Notes: a model not told the origin generated them from the letters alone. Shown: positions 7,857 to 17,022, numbered from the stretch's first letter. The stretch is DNA of 64,000 nucleotides from Rhodobacteraceae bacterium UBA6141 (GCA_002423245.1 DIVD01000026.1:1-64000), one strand, 5' to 3'. Made by a program: numbers and translations.

Positions 7857-8817
7857 TCTGGAGCGCGTCGCCCTGAACGGCCCGACCATGGGCACGCGCT
7901 GGTCGGCGCTGTTCTTCGCGGAACCGGGGTTCGGCACGGGCGCGGTGCAGGCCGCGCTACAGGCCGCCGTCGATGAGGTGGACGCGCAGATGTCCACCTG
8001 GAACGCGGGCAGCGACCTGATGCGGCTCAACGCGGCCCCGGTCGGCGCATGGGTGCCGGTGCCGGAGCGTCTGGGCGCGGTCCTGCGCCTTGGCCTCGAG
8101 ATCGGGCGCGCCTCGGGCGGGGCCTTCGACATCGGCATGGGCGATGCGGTGACGGCCTGGGGCTTCGGGCCGGAACCTGCCGCGCCCGATGGAATCCGTG
8201 CAGCGATGGAAGCCCCGCGCCGCCGCGCGCATGAGGTTCTGGAGTTCGACGGCGACCACGTGCGCAAGGCCGCGCCCGTCGCCCTGGATCTGAACGGTAT
8301 CGCCAAGGGCTATGGCGTGGACCGGCTGGCCGAGATACTGCGCGACCACAGGGTCACAGACGCCCTTGTCGGGATCGACGGCGAAATGCGTGCGCTCGGC
8401 CTCCGGCCAGACGGAAAGGCATGGACCATCGCGGTCGAAGCGCCGGACCCGGAGCGTCGGATCCCCCATTCGATCCTCGCGCTGCAGGACGCTGCCGTCG
8501 CGACCTCGGGCGACTACCGCCACTGGGTCGAGGTGCTTGAACGACGCCTGTCGCACACGATGGACCCGAGGCGCGGAGCGCCCCTGATCGCGCCGCCCGC
8601 CTCGGTCACCGTGGTGGCCCGCACCTGCGCCGAGGCCGATGCCTGGGCGACGGCGCTCATGGTGCTCGGTCCCGACAGAGGCGCAGCACTTGCCCGGAAG
8701 CGCAGGCTCGACGCACTGTTCCTCCTGCGCGATAATGATGGAAGCATCAGGGGCGTGGGAATCGGACGACCATTTTCCGAAGCGCCAGCGGCAATTGCCT
8801 CATCCGGGGAGAGATGA
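7837..8817 (+). CDS. apbE: FAD:protein FMN transferase ApbE
   Basis: A 326-residue ApbE-family enzyme that transfers FMN from FAD to Thr or Ser of target proteins using Mg2+. Family motifs are GPTMGTRWS near the start, STWNAGSDLMRLN, the FDIGMGDAV segment, DLNGIAKGYGVDRL, ATSGDYRHW and the metal/FAD site HTMDPRRGAPL. No signal peptide is obvious, so it may act in the cytoplasm or use the reductase region for localisation. A second ATG at 7846 is possible. Overlap with the reductase gene and proximity to the DUF2271 gene suggest it flavinylates a protein of this locus. Confidence 0.93.
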   Translation: MSKMSTDLERVALNGPTMGTRWSALFFAEPGFGTGAVQAALQAAVDEVDAQMSTWNAGSDLMRLNAAPVGAWVPVPERLGAVLRLGLEIGRASGGAFDIGMGDAVTAWGFGPEPAAPDGIRAAMEAPRRRAHEVLEFDGDHVRKAAPVALDLNGIAKGYGVDRLAEILRDHRVTDALVGIDGEMRALGLRPDGKAWTIAVEAPDPERRIPHSILALQDAAVATSGDYRHWVEVLERRLSHTMDPRRGAPLIAPPASVTVVARTCAEADAWATALMVLGPDRGAALARKRRLDALFLLRDNDGSIRGVGIGRPFSEAPAAIASSGER

Positions 8818-8849
8818 GCCGCCTGGAAACGACCCGCACCGACCGCTCC

Positions 8850-8955
8850 AAGACCACCATTCTGCTGCTTGGCAGCACCAGCGTGACGTCCTCGCCTGTC
8901 GTCGGACGGACCGCGGTGAAGACCTCGCCTGCATCGCAAGCTCTCGCCCGCATTC
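8850..8955 (-). pseudogene. Possible remnant of a transposase gene (IS630-like)
   Basis: In the 238-bp gap between apbE and cheD, the minus strand reads GEVFTAVRPTTGEDVTLVLP, which resembles the EVFxAVxPxTGExxxLVLP core of IS630-type DDE transposases. Similarity is lost on both sides and no terminal repeats are visible. This is weak evidence from a short match. Confidence 0.25.
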
Positions 8956-9055
8956 TGCCCGCTCCGCGCGACCGCCCGGCCTTGCTGCCGCCGGAGGCAG
9001 GGCTGCACCGCGCGCGGCGGCAGCCTTTGCGGCATGCCGGCGCCGGTCTCCTTGC

Positions 9056-9604
9056 TCAGAACAGCTCTACCCCGTTGCCGGGCCGGGCGGCGGGCACCCT
9101 TTCGACCACCATCGCCTCGCCCAGCAGTTTCTGGCGGGCGCGGCCCTCGGCGGGCCAGAACTGCACGCGGCGCGCCTGGGTGCCGCCGAGGCTCTGGCCG
9201 GTACAGGTGATGCCCTCGCGGCGCAGGAAATCCAGCACGAATTCCGCGTTGCGCGCGCCGACATCGGGCAGGCCCGCGATCATCCGCGCGCCGCCGAACA
9301 CCTTGGCCTGCAGGCCCGACCGCTGCGCGCCGGCCTTGATCAGCGCATTGATCAGCACTTCCATCGCGTTGATGCCGAAACTGGCCGCCGGCGCGCCCGA
9401 GCCGCCGCCTTCGGGCAGCAGGAAGTGGTTCATGCCGCCCTGGCCGCTGCCGGGATCGTAGAGACAGGTCGCGACGCAGGACCCGAGGATCGTGCTGATC
9501 GAGCTGTGCAGGCCATCGCCGAGCGCAAACTCGCCCTGCGCGATGTGCCGCGGGCGCTCGCCCGCGCCCGCCTGCGGGCCGGGGCGGATGCAGGCCTCGG
9601 TCAT
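9056..9604 (-). CDS. cheD: Chemoreceptor glutamine deamidase CheD
   Basis: A 182-residue CheD. It deamidates specific glutamines in methyl-accepting chemotaxis proteins. The catalytic cysteine lies in ILGSCVATCLYD (Cys43), with His60 in GGMNHFLLP, and the family segment SFGINAMEVLINALIKAGAQR follows. Its ATG overlaps the TGA of cheB in an ATGA, so the two are translated together. No cheA, cheW, cheR or receptor gene is visible in the window. Confidence 0.92.
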   Translation of the reverse strand: MTEACIRPGPQAGAGERPRHIAQGEFALGDGLHSSISTILGSCVATCLYDPGSGQGGMNHFLLPEGGGSGAPAASFGINAMEVLINALIKAGAQRSGLQAKVFGGARMIAGLPDVGARNAEFVLDFLRREGITCTGQSLGGTQARRVQFWPAEGRARQKLLGEAMVVERVPAARPGNGVELF

Positions 9605-10650
9605 CGCAACGCCCTTTCCCGCGCGGCGGTCCTGTCCCGGCCGGCCAGCGCAAGGAGTTCGGCCGCGATCCGCGCCAGCGGGACCGCCCGTTCCGCAGCG
9701 CCGCTTTCCAGCGCGACGCGGGGCATGCCGTAGACGACCGAGCTCGCCTCGTCCTGCGCGAAGGTGCGGGCGCCGCCGGCACGCAGCACGGCCATGCCTT
9801 CGGCGCCGTCGCGGCCCATGCCGGTCAGGATCACGGCGATGCTGCGCGCGGCGATCGGGCGGGCGCTCTCGAACAGCACATCCACCGAGGGCCGGTGGCC
9901 GCTGCGCTTCTCGCCATGCCAGAGCCGGCAGCGCGGCGGATCGCCGGGCGTCACCGTCAGATGCGCCTCGCCGCCGGGGGCAAGGTAGACCTGGCCGGGA
10001 AGCAGCGGGGCGCCATCGGAGGCAAGCGCGATCCTCGGCGCGATCCGCGGCCCGAGGCGCTGCGCGAAGCTGGCAAGGAATCCCGCGGGCATGTGCTGGG
10101 TGATCAGCGTCGGCGGGCAAGCCTTCGGAAAGCCCTTCAGCACGGTTTCCAGCGCATCCACCCCGCCGGTGGAGGAGCCGATCAGCACGAAGCGCCCGTT
10201 CCAGCAAAAATCCTCGGGCGGGGCGGCGACGGGGCGGGGCCCGGGCTCGCGCACCCGCGCGCGCGCGGCGACGATCAGCAGTTCGGCGATGTTCTGGAAA
10301 CCTTCGGGAAGGCGGTCGGCGGCGGGCTTGCCGATGCACTCGATCGCGCCAAGCGCCAGCGCCTCGATCGCGGCGGCCGATCCGCGATGGGTTTCGGTCG
10401 AGATCATCACCACCGGCATCGGGCGCAGCCGCATCAGCCGTTCGAGGAATTCGAGCCCGTTCATCCGCGGCATCTCGACATCCAGCGTCAGCACGTCGGG
10501 GCGCAGCGACTTGATCTTCTCGCGCGCATCATAGGGGTCCGAGGCCTCGCCCACCACGGCGATGCGCGGATCCCGGTCCAGCCGGCGGCGGATCAGGCTG
10601 CGGATCGTCGCGCTGTCATCGACGATCAGCACGCGGGTCGGCGGGGTCAT
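9601..10650 (-). CDS. cheB: Chemotaxis methylesterase/deamidase CheB
   Basis: A 349-residue CheB. The receiver domain (residues 5-120) carries the acidic pair in IVDDSA and phospho-acceptor Asp57 in LTLDVEMPRMNG. The C-terminal methylesterase domain has the catalytic Ser in LIGSSTGGVDAL, His in ITQHMPAGFLASF and Asp in ILTGMGRDGAEGM. It removes methyl groups from receptors when phosphorylated by CheA. It is coupled to cheD by a 4-bp overlap. The upstream gene lies on the same strand but is an aldehyde dehydrogenase, so the pair stands apart from a complete chemotaxis operon. Confidence 0.95.
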   Translation of the reverse strand: MTPPTRVLIVDDSATIRSLIRRRLDRDPRIAVVGEASDPYDAREKIKSLRPDVLTLDVEMPRMNGLEFLERLMRLRPMPVVMISTETHRGSAAAIEALALGAIECIGKPAADRLPEGFQNIAELLIVAARARVREPGPRPVAAPPEDFCWNGRFVLIGSSTGGVDALETVLKGFPKACPPTLITQHMPAGFLASFAQRLGPRIAPRIALASDGAPLLPGQVYLAPGGEAHLTVTPGDPPRCRLWHGEKRSGHRPSVDVLFESARPIAARSIAVILTGMGRDGAEGMAVLRAGGARTFAQDEASSVVYGMPRVALESGAAERAVPLARIAAELLALAGRDRTAARERALR

Positions 10651-10793
10651 TCGGCGCGGTCCTTTCGAATCGGGACGGCCGCCGGCCTTGCGGGCGTCCG
10701 CTGCCGAGCCTCTCGCCGCTGTCTGAAGATTCGCTTAAACCCGTGGTTGCAGAGCCACGCACGGGCGGGCAGCCGTCAGCGCCGCGCGCCGGG

Positions 10794-12308
10794 TCACTCG
10801 ATGTCGAACACCACGCCCTGCGCCAGCGGCAGCGCGCCGGAATAGTTGATCGTGTTGGTGGCGCGCCGCATGTAGGCCTTCCACGCATCCGACCCGCTTT
10901 CCCGCCCGCCGCCGGTTTCCTTCTCGCCGCCAAAGGCGCCGCCGACCTCGGAGCCCGAGGTGCCGATGTTGACATTGGCGATCCCGCAATCCGATCCGGC
11001 CGCCGACAGGAAGATCTCCATCTCGCGCAGGTCGGTGGTGAAGATCGAGGAGGAGAGGCCGGCCCCGACTTCATTATGTTTCTGAAGAACATCCTCGAAG
11101 TCACTGTATTTCATCACATAAAGGATCGGCGCAAAGGTTTCCTCCAGCACGGGGCCCACCTGCGCCGGCATCTCGACCAGCGCCGGGCGCGCGTAGTAGG
11201 CCGCGTCGCTGCCGACCATCACCCGCTCGCCGCCCTGCACGGTGCCGCCCGCCGCGCGCGCCGCCTCCAGCGCCGCCTGCATCGCGGCAAAGGCCGCGCC
11301 GTCGATCAGCGGGCCGACAAGCGCCTGTGTCTCCAGCGGGTTGCCGATGCTGACGCTGGCATAGGCGCGCCGCAGCCGCGGCAGCAGCGCGTCATGCACG
11401 CTCTCATGCACGAAAAGCCGCCGCATCGTGGTGCAGCGCTGCCCGGCCGTGCCCATCGCGCCGAAGGCAATCGCCCGCAGCGCCATGTCGAGATCGGCCG
11501 AGGGGCAGACGATCCCTGCATTGTTGCCGCCCAGTTCCAGGATCGAGCGGCCGAAGCGCGCCGCGACCGCCGGGCCGACCTGCCGGCCCATGCGCGTCGA
11601 TCCGGTGGCCGAGATCAGCGCCACCCCCCGGTGCGCGACCAGCGCCGCGCCGACATCGGCCCGGCCGATCAGCACCTGGCTCAGATGCGCGGGCGCCTCA
11701 CCGAACCGCGCCATCGCGCGCGCCAGCACCGCCTGGCAGGCGAGCGCGGTCAGCGGGGTCTTTTCCGACGGCTTCCACAGCAGCGCGTTGCCGCAGACCA
11801 GCGCGATGGCGGCGTTCCACGACCAGACCGCCACCGGGAAGTTGAAGGCGGAAATGATGCCGACTACCCCCAGCGGATGCCAGGTTTCCATCATCCGGTG
11901 GCCGGGCCGTTCGGTCGTCATCGTCAGCCCGTAGAGCTGGCGCGAGAGGCCGACCGCAAAGTCGCAGATGTCGATCATCTCCTGCACCTCGCCAAGCCCT
12001 TCCGAGGTGGACTTGCCCGCCTCGATCGAGACCAGCGTGCCGAGGTCCGGCTTGGCGCCGCGCAGCTCCTCCCCCAGCAGCCGCACCAGCTCCCCCCGCC
12101 GCGGGCCGGGCAGCAGCCGCCAGTCGAGGAAGGCCGCGCCGGCGCGGGCGATGGCGGCATCGGTGGTGGCGGCGCTGTCGGGGGTCAGCGCCGCCACCTG
12201 CTCGCCCGTCACCGGGCTGAAGCTGGCCATGCTGCCGCCGGTATGGCGCGCGGGATCGACGCCAAGGCGGGCAAGAATATCGGTAGCTCGGGCGGCAATC
12301 GTGGTCAT
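10794..12308 (-). CDS. amaB: Aldehyde dehydrogenase, family 7 (L-piperidine-6-carboxylate/aminoadipate semialdehyde type)
   Basis: A 504-residue NAD(P)-dependent aldehyde dehydrogenase. The catalytic Cys is in GTAGQRCTTMRRLF, the general-base Glu in ILELGGNNAG, and the Rossmann segment is SATGSTRMGRQVG. The sequences TWHPLGVVGIISAFNFPVAVW and SGSEVGGAFGGEKETGGGRESGSDAWK are typical of family 7 (antiquitin/AmaB/PCD), which oxidises 2-aminoadipate 6-semialdehyde in lysine degradation. The substrate is inferred from the family. The start at 12308 (ATG) gives a normal family length. It is divergent from the SDR gene, with a 189-bp space between them. Confidence 0.88.
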   Translation of the reverse strand: MTTIAARATDILARLGVDPARHTGGSMASFSPVTGEQVAALTPDSAATTDAAIARAGAAFLDWRLLPGPRRGELVRLLGEELRGAKPDLGTLVSIEAGKSTSEGLGEVQEMIDICDFAVGLSRQLYGLTMTTERPGHRMMETWHPLGVVGIISAFNFPVAVWSWNAAIALVCGNALLWKPSEKTPLTALACQAVLARAMARFGEAPAHLSQVLIGRADVGAALVAHRGVALISATGSTRMGRQVGPAVAARFGRSILELGGNNAGIVCPSADLDMALRAIAFGAMGTAGQRCTTMRRLFVHESVHDALLPRLRRAYASVSIGNPLETQALVGPLIDGAAFAAMQAALEAARAAGGTVQGGERVMVGSDAAYYARPALVEMPAQVGPVLEETFAPILYVMKYSDFEDVLQKHNEVGAGLSSSIFTTDLREMEIFLSAAGSDCGIANVNIGTSGSEVGGAFGGEKETGGGRESGSDAWKAYMRRATNTINYSGALPLAQGVVFDIE

Positions 12309-12497
12309 GGGGATCCTCTGGGCAGTCTTCCGGGGGGGCGGCCAGCGCGCGGGCGGCACAGGGCGGCGCGGGCCCTCGCAGCATCCCGCAAGCGGCGGCG
12401 GAAGGCAACACGGGGGGGGCGGCGCCCTGCTGCTGTTGCCTGCTGTTGACAACCCGGCGGGCGCCTTGCCATGGTGCGCCCCAAAAGGGAGAGACCC

Positions 12498-13259
12498 ATG
12501 AAGATCGACGGACAATCGGCACTGGTCACCGGTGGCGCATCGGGGCTGGGCGAGGCGACGGCGCGGGCGCTGGCGGCGGCGGGGGCGCGGGTCGCGCTGC
12601 TGGACTTCAATTTTGATGCGGCCTCGGCGGTCGCGGCCGAGATCGGCGGGCTTGCCGTGAAATGCGATGTCGCCTCGGCCGCCAGCGCCGAGGCCGCGGT
12701 GGCGGAGGCTGCCGCACGGCACGGGGCCGCGCGCATCCTGGTCAACTGCGCCGGCATCGGCCCGGCGAAGAAGATCCTGAGCAAGTCCGGCACCATGCCG
12801 CTGGAGGACTTCGCCCGGGTGATCGCGGTCAACCTGACCGGCAGCTTCAACATGCTGCGGCTGTTCGCGGCCGGCGCCGCCGCGCTGGATCCGCTGGAGA
12901 CGGGCGAGCGGGGGGTTGCCATCAACACCGCCTCGGTCGCCGCCTATGAGGGGCAGATCGGCCAGGCCGCCTATGCCGCCTCCAAGGGGGGCGTGGTGGG
13001 GCTGACGCTGCCGGCGGCACGGGAGCTGGCCGCCTATGGCATCCGCGTCTGCACCATCGCGCCCGGCATCTTCGAAACCGCGATGCTGAAGGGCCTGCCG
13101 CAGGCCGCGCAGGACAGTCTTGGCGCGGCGGTACCCTTCCCCTCGCGCCTTGGCCGGCCCGCGGAATATGCGGCGCTGGCCCTGCATATCCTCGGCAACG
13201 AGATGCTCAACGGCGAGACGATCCGGCTCGACGGCGCGCTGCGGATGGCGCCGAAATAG
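12498..13259 (+). CDS. Short-chain dehydrogenase, 3-hydroxyacyl-CoA dehydrogenase type II-like
   Basis: A 253-residue SDR enzyme. The NAD site is LVTGGASGLGEA, the structural motif is NCAGIG, and the active site has Ser in NTASVAAYEGQ with YAASKGG (Tyr-x-x-x-Lys). The acidic residue after strand 2 (LLDFNF) favours NAD over NADP. The segment IAPGIFETAMLKGLPQ is typical of the HSD17B10/3-hydroxyacyl-CoA dehydrogenase type II group, which works in fatty acid and branched-chain amino acid degradation. The start follows the ribosome-binding site GGGAGAG. It shares an intergenic region with the divergent aldehyde dehydrogenase. Confidence 0.87.
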   Translation: MKIDGQSALVTGGASGLGEATARALAAAGARVALLDFNFDAASAVAAEIGGLAVKCDVASAASAEAAVAEAAARHGAARILVNCAGIGPAKKILSKSGTMPLEDFARVIAVNLTGSFNMLRLFAAGAAALDPLETGERGVAINTASVAAYEGQIGQAAYAASKGGVVGLTLPAARELAAYGIRVCTIAPGIFETAMLKGLPQAAQDSLGAAVPFPSRLGRPAEYAALALHILGNEMLNGETIRLDGALRMAPK

Positions 13260-13407
13260 GGACGGCCGCGGGCGCAAGGACAGCCGAGGCGGCGGGCCGT
13301 GACAGCCGGTTCGCAAGGAGCGCCACGCCTCGCAATCCGGCTCGGCCTCGGGGGCCATCGGCCCGGCGGCGGATCGGGCGCCCCTCCCTCCTGCCCCGGG
13401 AAAGTCC

Positions 13408-14781
13408 ATGTCCGAGCTGACCTGCTTCAAGGCCTATGACGTTCGCGGCCGCCTGGGCGTGGATCTTGACGAGGGCATCGCCCGCCGCATCGGCCGCGCC
13501 TTTGCCGAGGTGCTGGACGCGCGCCGCGTCGTCGTCGGGCGCGATTGCCGCGCCTCGTCGGAGCGGCTCTGCACCGCGCTGGTGGAAGGGCTGATGGACG
13601 CCGGGGTCGAGGTGCTGGATCTCGGCCTTGCCGGCACCGAGGAGATGTATTTCGCCACCTCCCGCTTCGACGCGGATGGCGGGATCGCGGTCACCGCCTC
13701 GCACAATCCGATGGACTACAACGGCATGAAGCTGGTCGGCCGCGGCTCGGCACCGCTGGACCCGAAGGGCGCGCTGGCGGCGATCCGGGCGCTGGCCGAA
13801 TCCGAGGCCTTTGCCGAGCCGAAGGCCGGCGGCAGCCATGCCCCGGCGGAAGGCGCGCGCGCGGCCTATGTGGACCGGGTGCTGTCCTTCGTGGACATCG
13901 CCGCGCTGCGCCCGCTGAAGATCCTCGTCAATGCCGGCAACGGCGCCGCCGGGCCGACCTTCGATGCCATCGCCGAAGCCCTGGTGCAGCGCGGCGCGCC
14001 GCTGAGCTTCCTGCGGCTGCACCACGAGCCCGATGGCAGCTTTCCGAACGGCATCCCCAACCCGCTGCTGCCGGAAAACCGTCCGGTCACCGCCGATGCC
14101 GTCCGCGCCGCGGGCGCCGACATGGGTGTCGCCTGGGATGGCGATTTCGACCGCTGCTTCCTTTTCGATGCGCAGGGCGGCTTCGTCGCGGGCGAATATG
14201 TCGTGGGCCTTCTGGCCGAGATCTTCCTTGAAAAGACCCCCGGCGCGGCCATCGTCCATGACCCGCGCGTCGTGCTGAACACCCGCGCCGTGATCGCCGC
14301 GGCGGGCGGGCGGGCGGTGCAGGCTCGCACCGGCCATGCCTTCCTGAAACAGGCGCTGCGCGAGACCGGCGCCGTCTATGGCGGCGAGATGTCGGCGCAT
14401 CACTACTTCCGCGACTTCGTCCATTGCGACAGCGGCATGATCCCCTGGCTGATGGTCGCCGAGCTGATGTCGCGCCGCGGGGTGCCGCTGGCGGACCTCG
14501 TGCGCGCGCGCCGCGCCGCCTACCCGTCCTCGGGCGAGATCAACTTTCACGTCGCCGACCCCGGGGCCGCCATCGCCGGCGTGGTCGCCGCCTTCGAACC
14601 CGAGGCCATCTCGCGCGACGACATGGACGGCGTCAGCCTTGAGTTTCCGGGCTGGCGCTTCAACCTGCGCGCCTCCAATACCGAGCCGGTGCTGCGCCTG
14701 AACGTCGAGACGGCGGGCGATGCCGCGCTTCTGGCCGTGAAGACCGAGGCGCTGACCCGGCTGCTGCAGGATCAGGCCTGA
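13408..14781 (+). CDS. manB: Phosphomannomutase/phosphoglucomutase
   Basis: A 457-residue alpha-D-phosphohexomutase. The N-terminal FKAYDVRG is the family start, the phosphoserine loop is TASHNPMDYNGMK, the metal loop is DGDFDRCF, and the sugar-binding loop is GGEMSAHHYFRD. RASNTEPVLRLNVE is the phosphate-binding C-terminal motif. It interconverts mannose-6-P and mannose-1-P, or the glucose analogues, for GDP-mannose and polysaccharide synthesis. The neighbours are unrelated, so it looks monocistronic. Confidence 0.93.
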   Translation: MSELTCFKAYDVRGRLGVDLDEGIARRIGRAFAEVLDARRVVVGRDCRASSERLCTALVEGLMDAGVEVLDLGLAGTEEMYFATSRFDADGGIAVTASHNPMDYNGMKLVGRGSAPLDPKGALAAIRALAESEAFAEPKAGGSHAPAEGARAAYVDRVLSFVDIAALRPLKILVNAGNGAAGPTFDAIAEALVQRGAPLSFLRLHHEPDGSFPNGIPNPLLPENRPVTADAVRAAGADMGVAWDGDFDRCFLFDAQGGFVAGEYVVGLLAEIFLEKTPGAAIVHDPRVVLNTRAVIAAAGGRAVQARTGHAFLKQALRETGAVYGGEMSAHHYFRDFVHCDSGMIPWLMVAELMSRRGVPLADLVRARRAAYPSSGEINFHVADPGAAIAGVVAAFEPEAISRDDMDGVSLEFPGWRFNLRASNTEPVLRLNVETAGDAALLAVKTEALTRLLQDQA

Positions 14782-14797
14782 GGGGGACCGCGCCGGT

Positions 14798-15982
14798 TCA
14801 GACGATCGCCCGCTCCGGGAAGGGCCGGCCCTCCAGCACCCGCTCCACCCCCAGCGGCGAGAGGTCGAGGCTCTGGTAGCGGCCGGTCAGCAGCAGTTCG
14901 GCGATGCCGCGCCCCACGGCGGGGGCCTGCTGCAGCCCATGGCCGGAAAAGCCGTTCATCAGCCACAGGTTGGCGATGTGCGGGTGCAGGCCGAGAATCG
15001 CGTTCTGGTCCAGCGTGTTGTAGGCGTAATGCCCCACCCAGAGCCGCGTCACCCTCGTCTGGTCGAAGCCCGGAACCCGGGTCCAGATCTTCTCCCAGAT
15101 CAGATCCTCGAACTGGCGGGCATCGGGCTCGAAATCGTCGGGCGCGCAGGGGCCGTCAGCCTCGGGCACGGTGGCGGTGATCCACTGGTCATGTTCGGGG
15201 CGCATGTAATAGCCGGCGGGGTCGATGACCATCGGCGCGCCGGGATGGCGGGCGTTGGGGGCGTCCACCACGAACACCGTGCGTTTCCGGGGCTCTACGG
15301 GCAGATCTTCACCCACCATCCGCAGAACCTCTGCCGCCCGCGTCCCCGCCGCGCAGATGAAATGCGCCGCCTCCACCCGCCCCGCCTCTTGCAGCATCGC
15401 CGCGACGATGCGCCCGTCCGCGCGCTCCAGCCCGACCACCCGGTCGCTCACGAAGGCCGCCCCCTGCGCCCGCGCGGCGGCGCGAAACCCCGCGAGCAGG
15501 CCCATGTTGTCGAACCACCCCTCCAGCCGCGGGCCATGGCTGCCGGCGGTCAGGCCCGAGGTCTCGATCCAGGGGAAGCGCGCCGCGATTTCTGCCGGCG
15601 ACAGCACCTCGGTCGCGGCGCCAAGGCCGCGCTGCATCGCGGCCAGATCCTCCATCAGCGCGGCGCCGGCCTCGGTCTCGGCGAGAAAGAGATAACCGTT
15701 CTCCCTGAGCCCGAGCGAGGGCACGCCGACATCGCGCCCGAGCGCGCCCTGGAAATCGCGGATGAACCCGATCCCGAAGCGGCTGATCTGCACGTTCACC
15801 GGGTTGGAAAACTGCTGGCGGATCGACGCCGCGGAGAGCGCGGTCGAGGCGCGGGCAAAGCTCGGGTCCATCTCGACCACGCTCACCCGCAGGCCGGGCT
15901 GCATCCGCGTCAGCCAGAAGGCGACCGAGGCGCCCATCACCGCGCCGCCGATGACCAGAACATCCGTTGCCCGATTGCCCAT
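14798..15982 (-). CDS. FAD-dependent amino-acid oxidase-family oxidoreductase
   Basis: A 394-residue DAO-family flavoprotein. The N-terminal dinucleotide-binding site is VLVIGGAVMGASVAFWL with the acidic strand end VVEMD, and the C-terminal FAD contact is LWLMNGFSGHGLQQAPAVGRGIAELL. STALSAASIRQQFSNPVN is typical of the sarcosine/glycine oxidase group. The substrate is probably an N-methylated or secondary amine or an amino acid, but the sequence does not fix it. The gene is convergent with the phosphohexomutase gene, with 16 bp between stops. Confidence 0.87.
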   Translation of the reverse strand: MGNRATDVLVIGGAVMGASVAFWLTRMQPGLRVSVVEMDPSFARASTALSAASIRQQFSNPVNVQISRFGIGFIRDFQGALGRDVGVPSLGLRENGYLFLAETEAGAALMEDLAAMQRGLGAATEVLSPAEIAARFPWIETSGLTAGSHGPRLEGWFDNMGLLAGFRAAARAQGAAFVSDRVVGLERADGRIVAAMLQEAGRVEAAHFICAAGTRAAEVLRMVGEDLPVEPRKRTVFVVDAPNARHPGAPMVIDPAGYYMRPEHDQWITATVPEADGPCAPDDFEPDARQFEDLIWEKIWTRVPGFDQTRVTRLWVGHYAYNTLDQNAILGLHPHIANLWLMNGFSGHGLQQAPAVGRGIAELLLTGRYQSLDLSPLGVERVLEGRPFPERAIV

Positions 15983-16244
15983 GCCCGCCCCGCGCTGATT
16001 CCGTCCCTACCTACCCCGCGGCCCCGGCGGGGAAAAGCGGCCGCGCCCTCGACAGCGCGCGGCGCGCATGGCAGATTTGCGCGGGGACCATCGCAATGAT
16101 CACGACGATAGCCTGTTCCGGCCCTTGGCCGACCCCCTGCAAGCCCCGGCCCGGTGCGGGCCCCGATCTGCGCGCGGGCACCACCCCCGTCCGGCCCCTG
16201 CCGGGGCGCGCGGCCAGAGCGCGCGGGCCAGAGCCTGGTGCCAC

Positions 16245-16994
16245 ATGATCGAGCATCTGGAAAAGCTGATGCAGGCCGACACGATCGAGGAGGTGTGGAG
16301 CCTGCATCTGGAGCGGATGGCAGGCTTCGGCTTCGACCGGCTGCTCTACGGCTTTACCCGCTTTCGCACCCCCACCTCCTTTGGCAGCACCGAGGACGTG
16401 CTGGTGCTGTCGAACTACGACCCCGCCTATCTGCGCGACTACATCGAGGGCGGGCTCTACCTTCATGCGCCGATGTTCGGCTGGGCCGCACAGAACGAGG
16501 GCGCCTGTTCATGGCACCTGATCGAGGAGCGCGCCGGCTCTGCCGAGATGGGCGAGGCAGAGCGGCGGGTGCTTGCCCTGAACCGGCGCCACGGGGTCTG
16601 CGCCGGCTATTCGATCAGCTTTCGCGATGCCTCGGTCCGCGCGAAGGGGGCGATCGGGCTTTGCGCGCGGGCGGGGCTGCGGCAAGCCGAGGTGGACGAG
16701 ATCTGGGCGGAGCACGGCCGCGAGATCCTGGTGCTCAACAACATCGCGCATCTGCGGATCACGGCGATGCCCTTCGCCACCCCGCGCCGGGCGCTGAGCC
16801 TGCGCCAGCGCGAGGCGCTGGAATGGGTCGGCGACGGCAAGACCACCGCCGACATCGCGCAGATCATGGGGCTGGCACCGGCGACGGTGGAAAAGCACCT
16901 GCGCCTTGCGCGCGAGGCGCTGGACGTGGACACCACCGCGCAGGCGGTGCTGAAGGCGGCGTTCCAGAACCAGATCTTCGTGGTCGGCCGCTAG
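16245..16994 (+). CDS. LuxR-type autoinducer-binding regulator (no luxI nearby)
   Basis: A 249-residue regulator. Residues about 10-165 match the autoinducer-binding domain of LuxR proteins (FGFDRLLYGFTRF, YLRDYIEGGLYLHAPMFGWA, GVCAGYSISFRDA). The C-terminal LuxR helix-turn-helix is LSLRQREALEWVGDGKTTAD, continuing IAQIMGLAPATVEKHLRLAR. The start at MIEHLEK was chosen because the upstream in-frame sequence is Arg/Pro-rich non-coding DNA. No LuxI synthase is present in the window, so it is a solo here, either sensing a signal made elsewhere in the genome or by neighbours. Target genes are unknown. Confidence 0.88.
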   Translation: MIEHLEKLMQADTIEEVWSLHLERMAGFGFDRLLYGFTRFRTPTSFGSTEDVLVLSNYDPAYLRDYIEGGLYLHAPMFGWAAQNEGACSWHLIEERAGSAEMGEAERRVLALNRRHGVCAGYSISFRDASVRAKGAIGLCARAGLRQAEVDEIWAEHGREILVLNNIAHLRITAMPFATPRRALSLRQREALEWVGDGKTTADIAQIMGLAPATVEKHLRLAREALDVDTTAQAVLKAAFQNQIFVVGR

Positions 16995-17022
16995 GCCGGG
17001 GCGATCGCCCGGAGTCGCGCTG

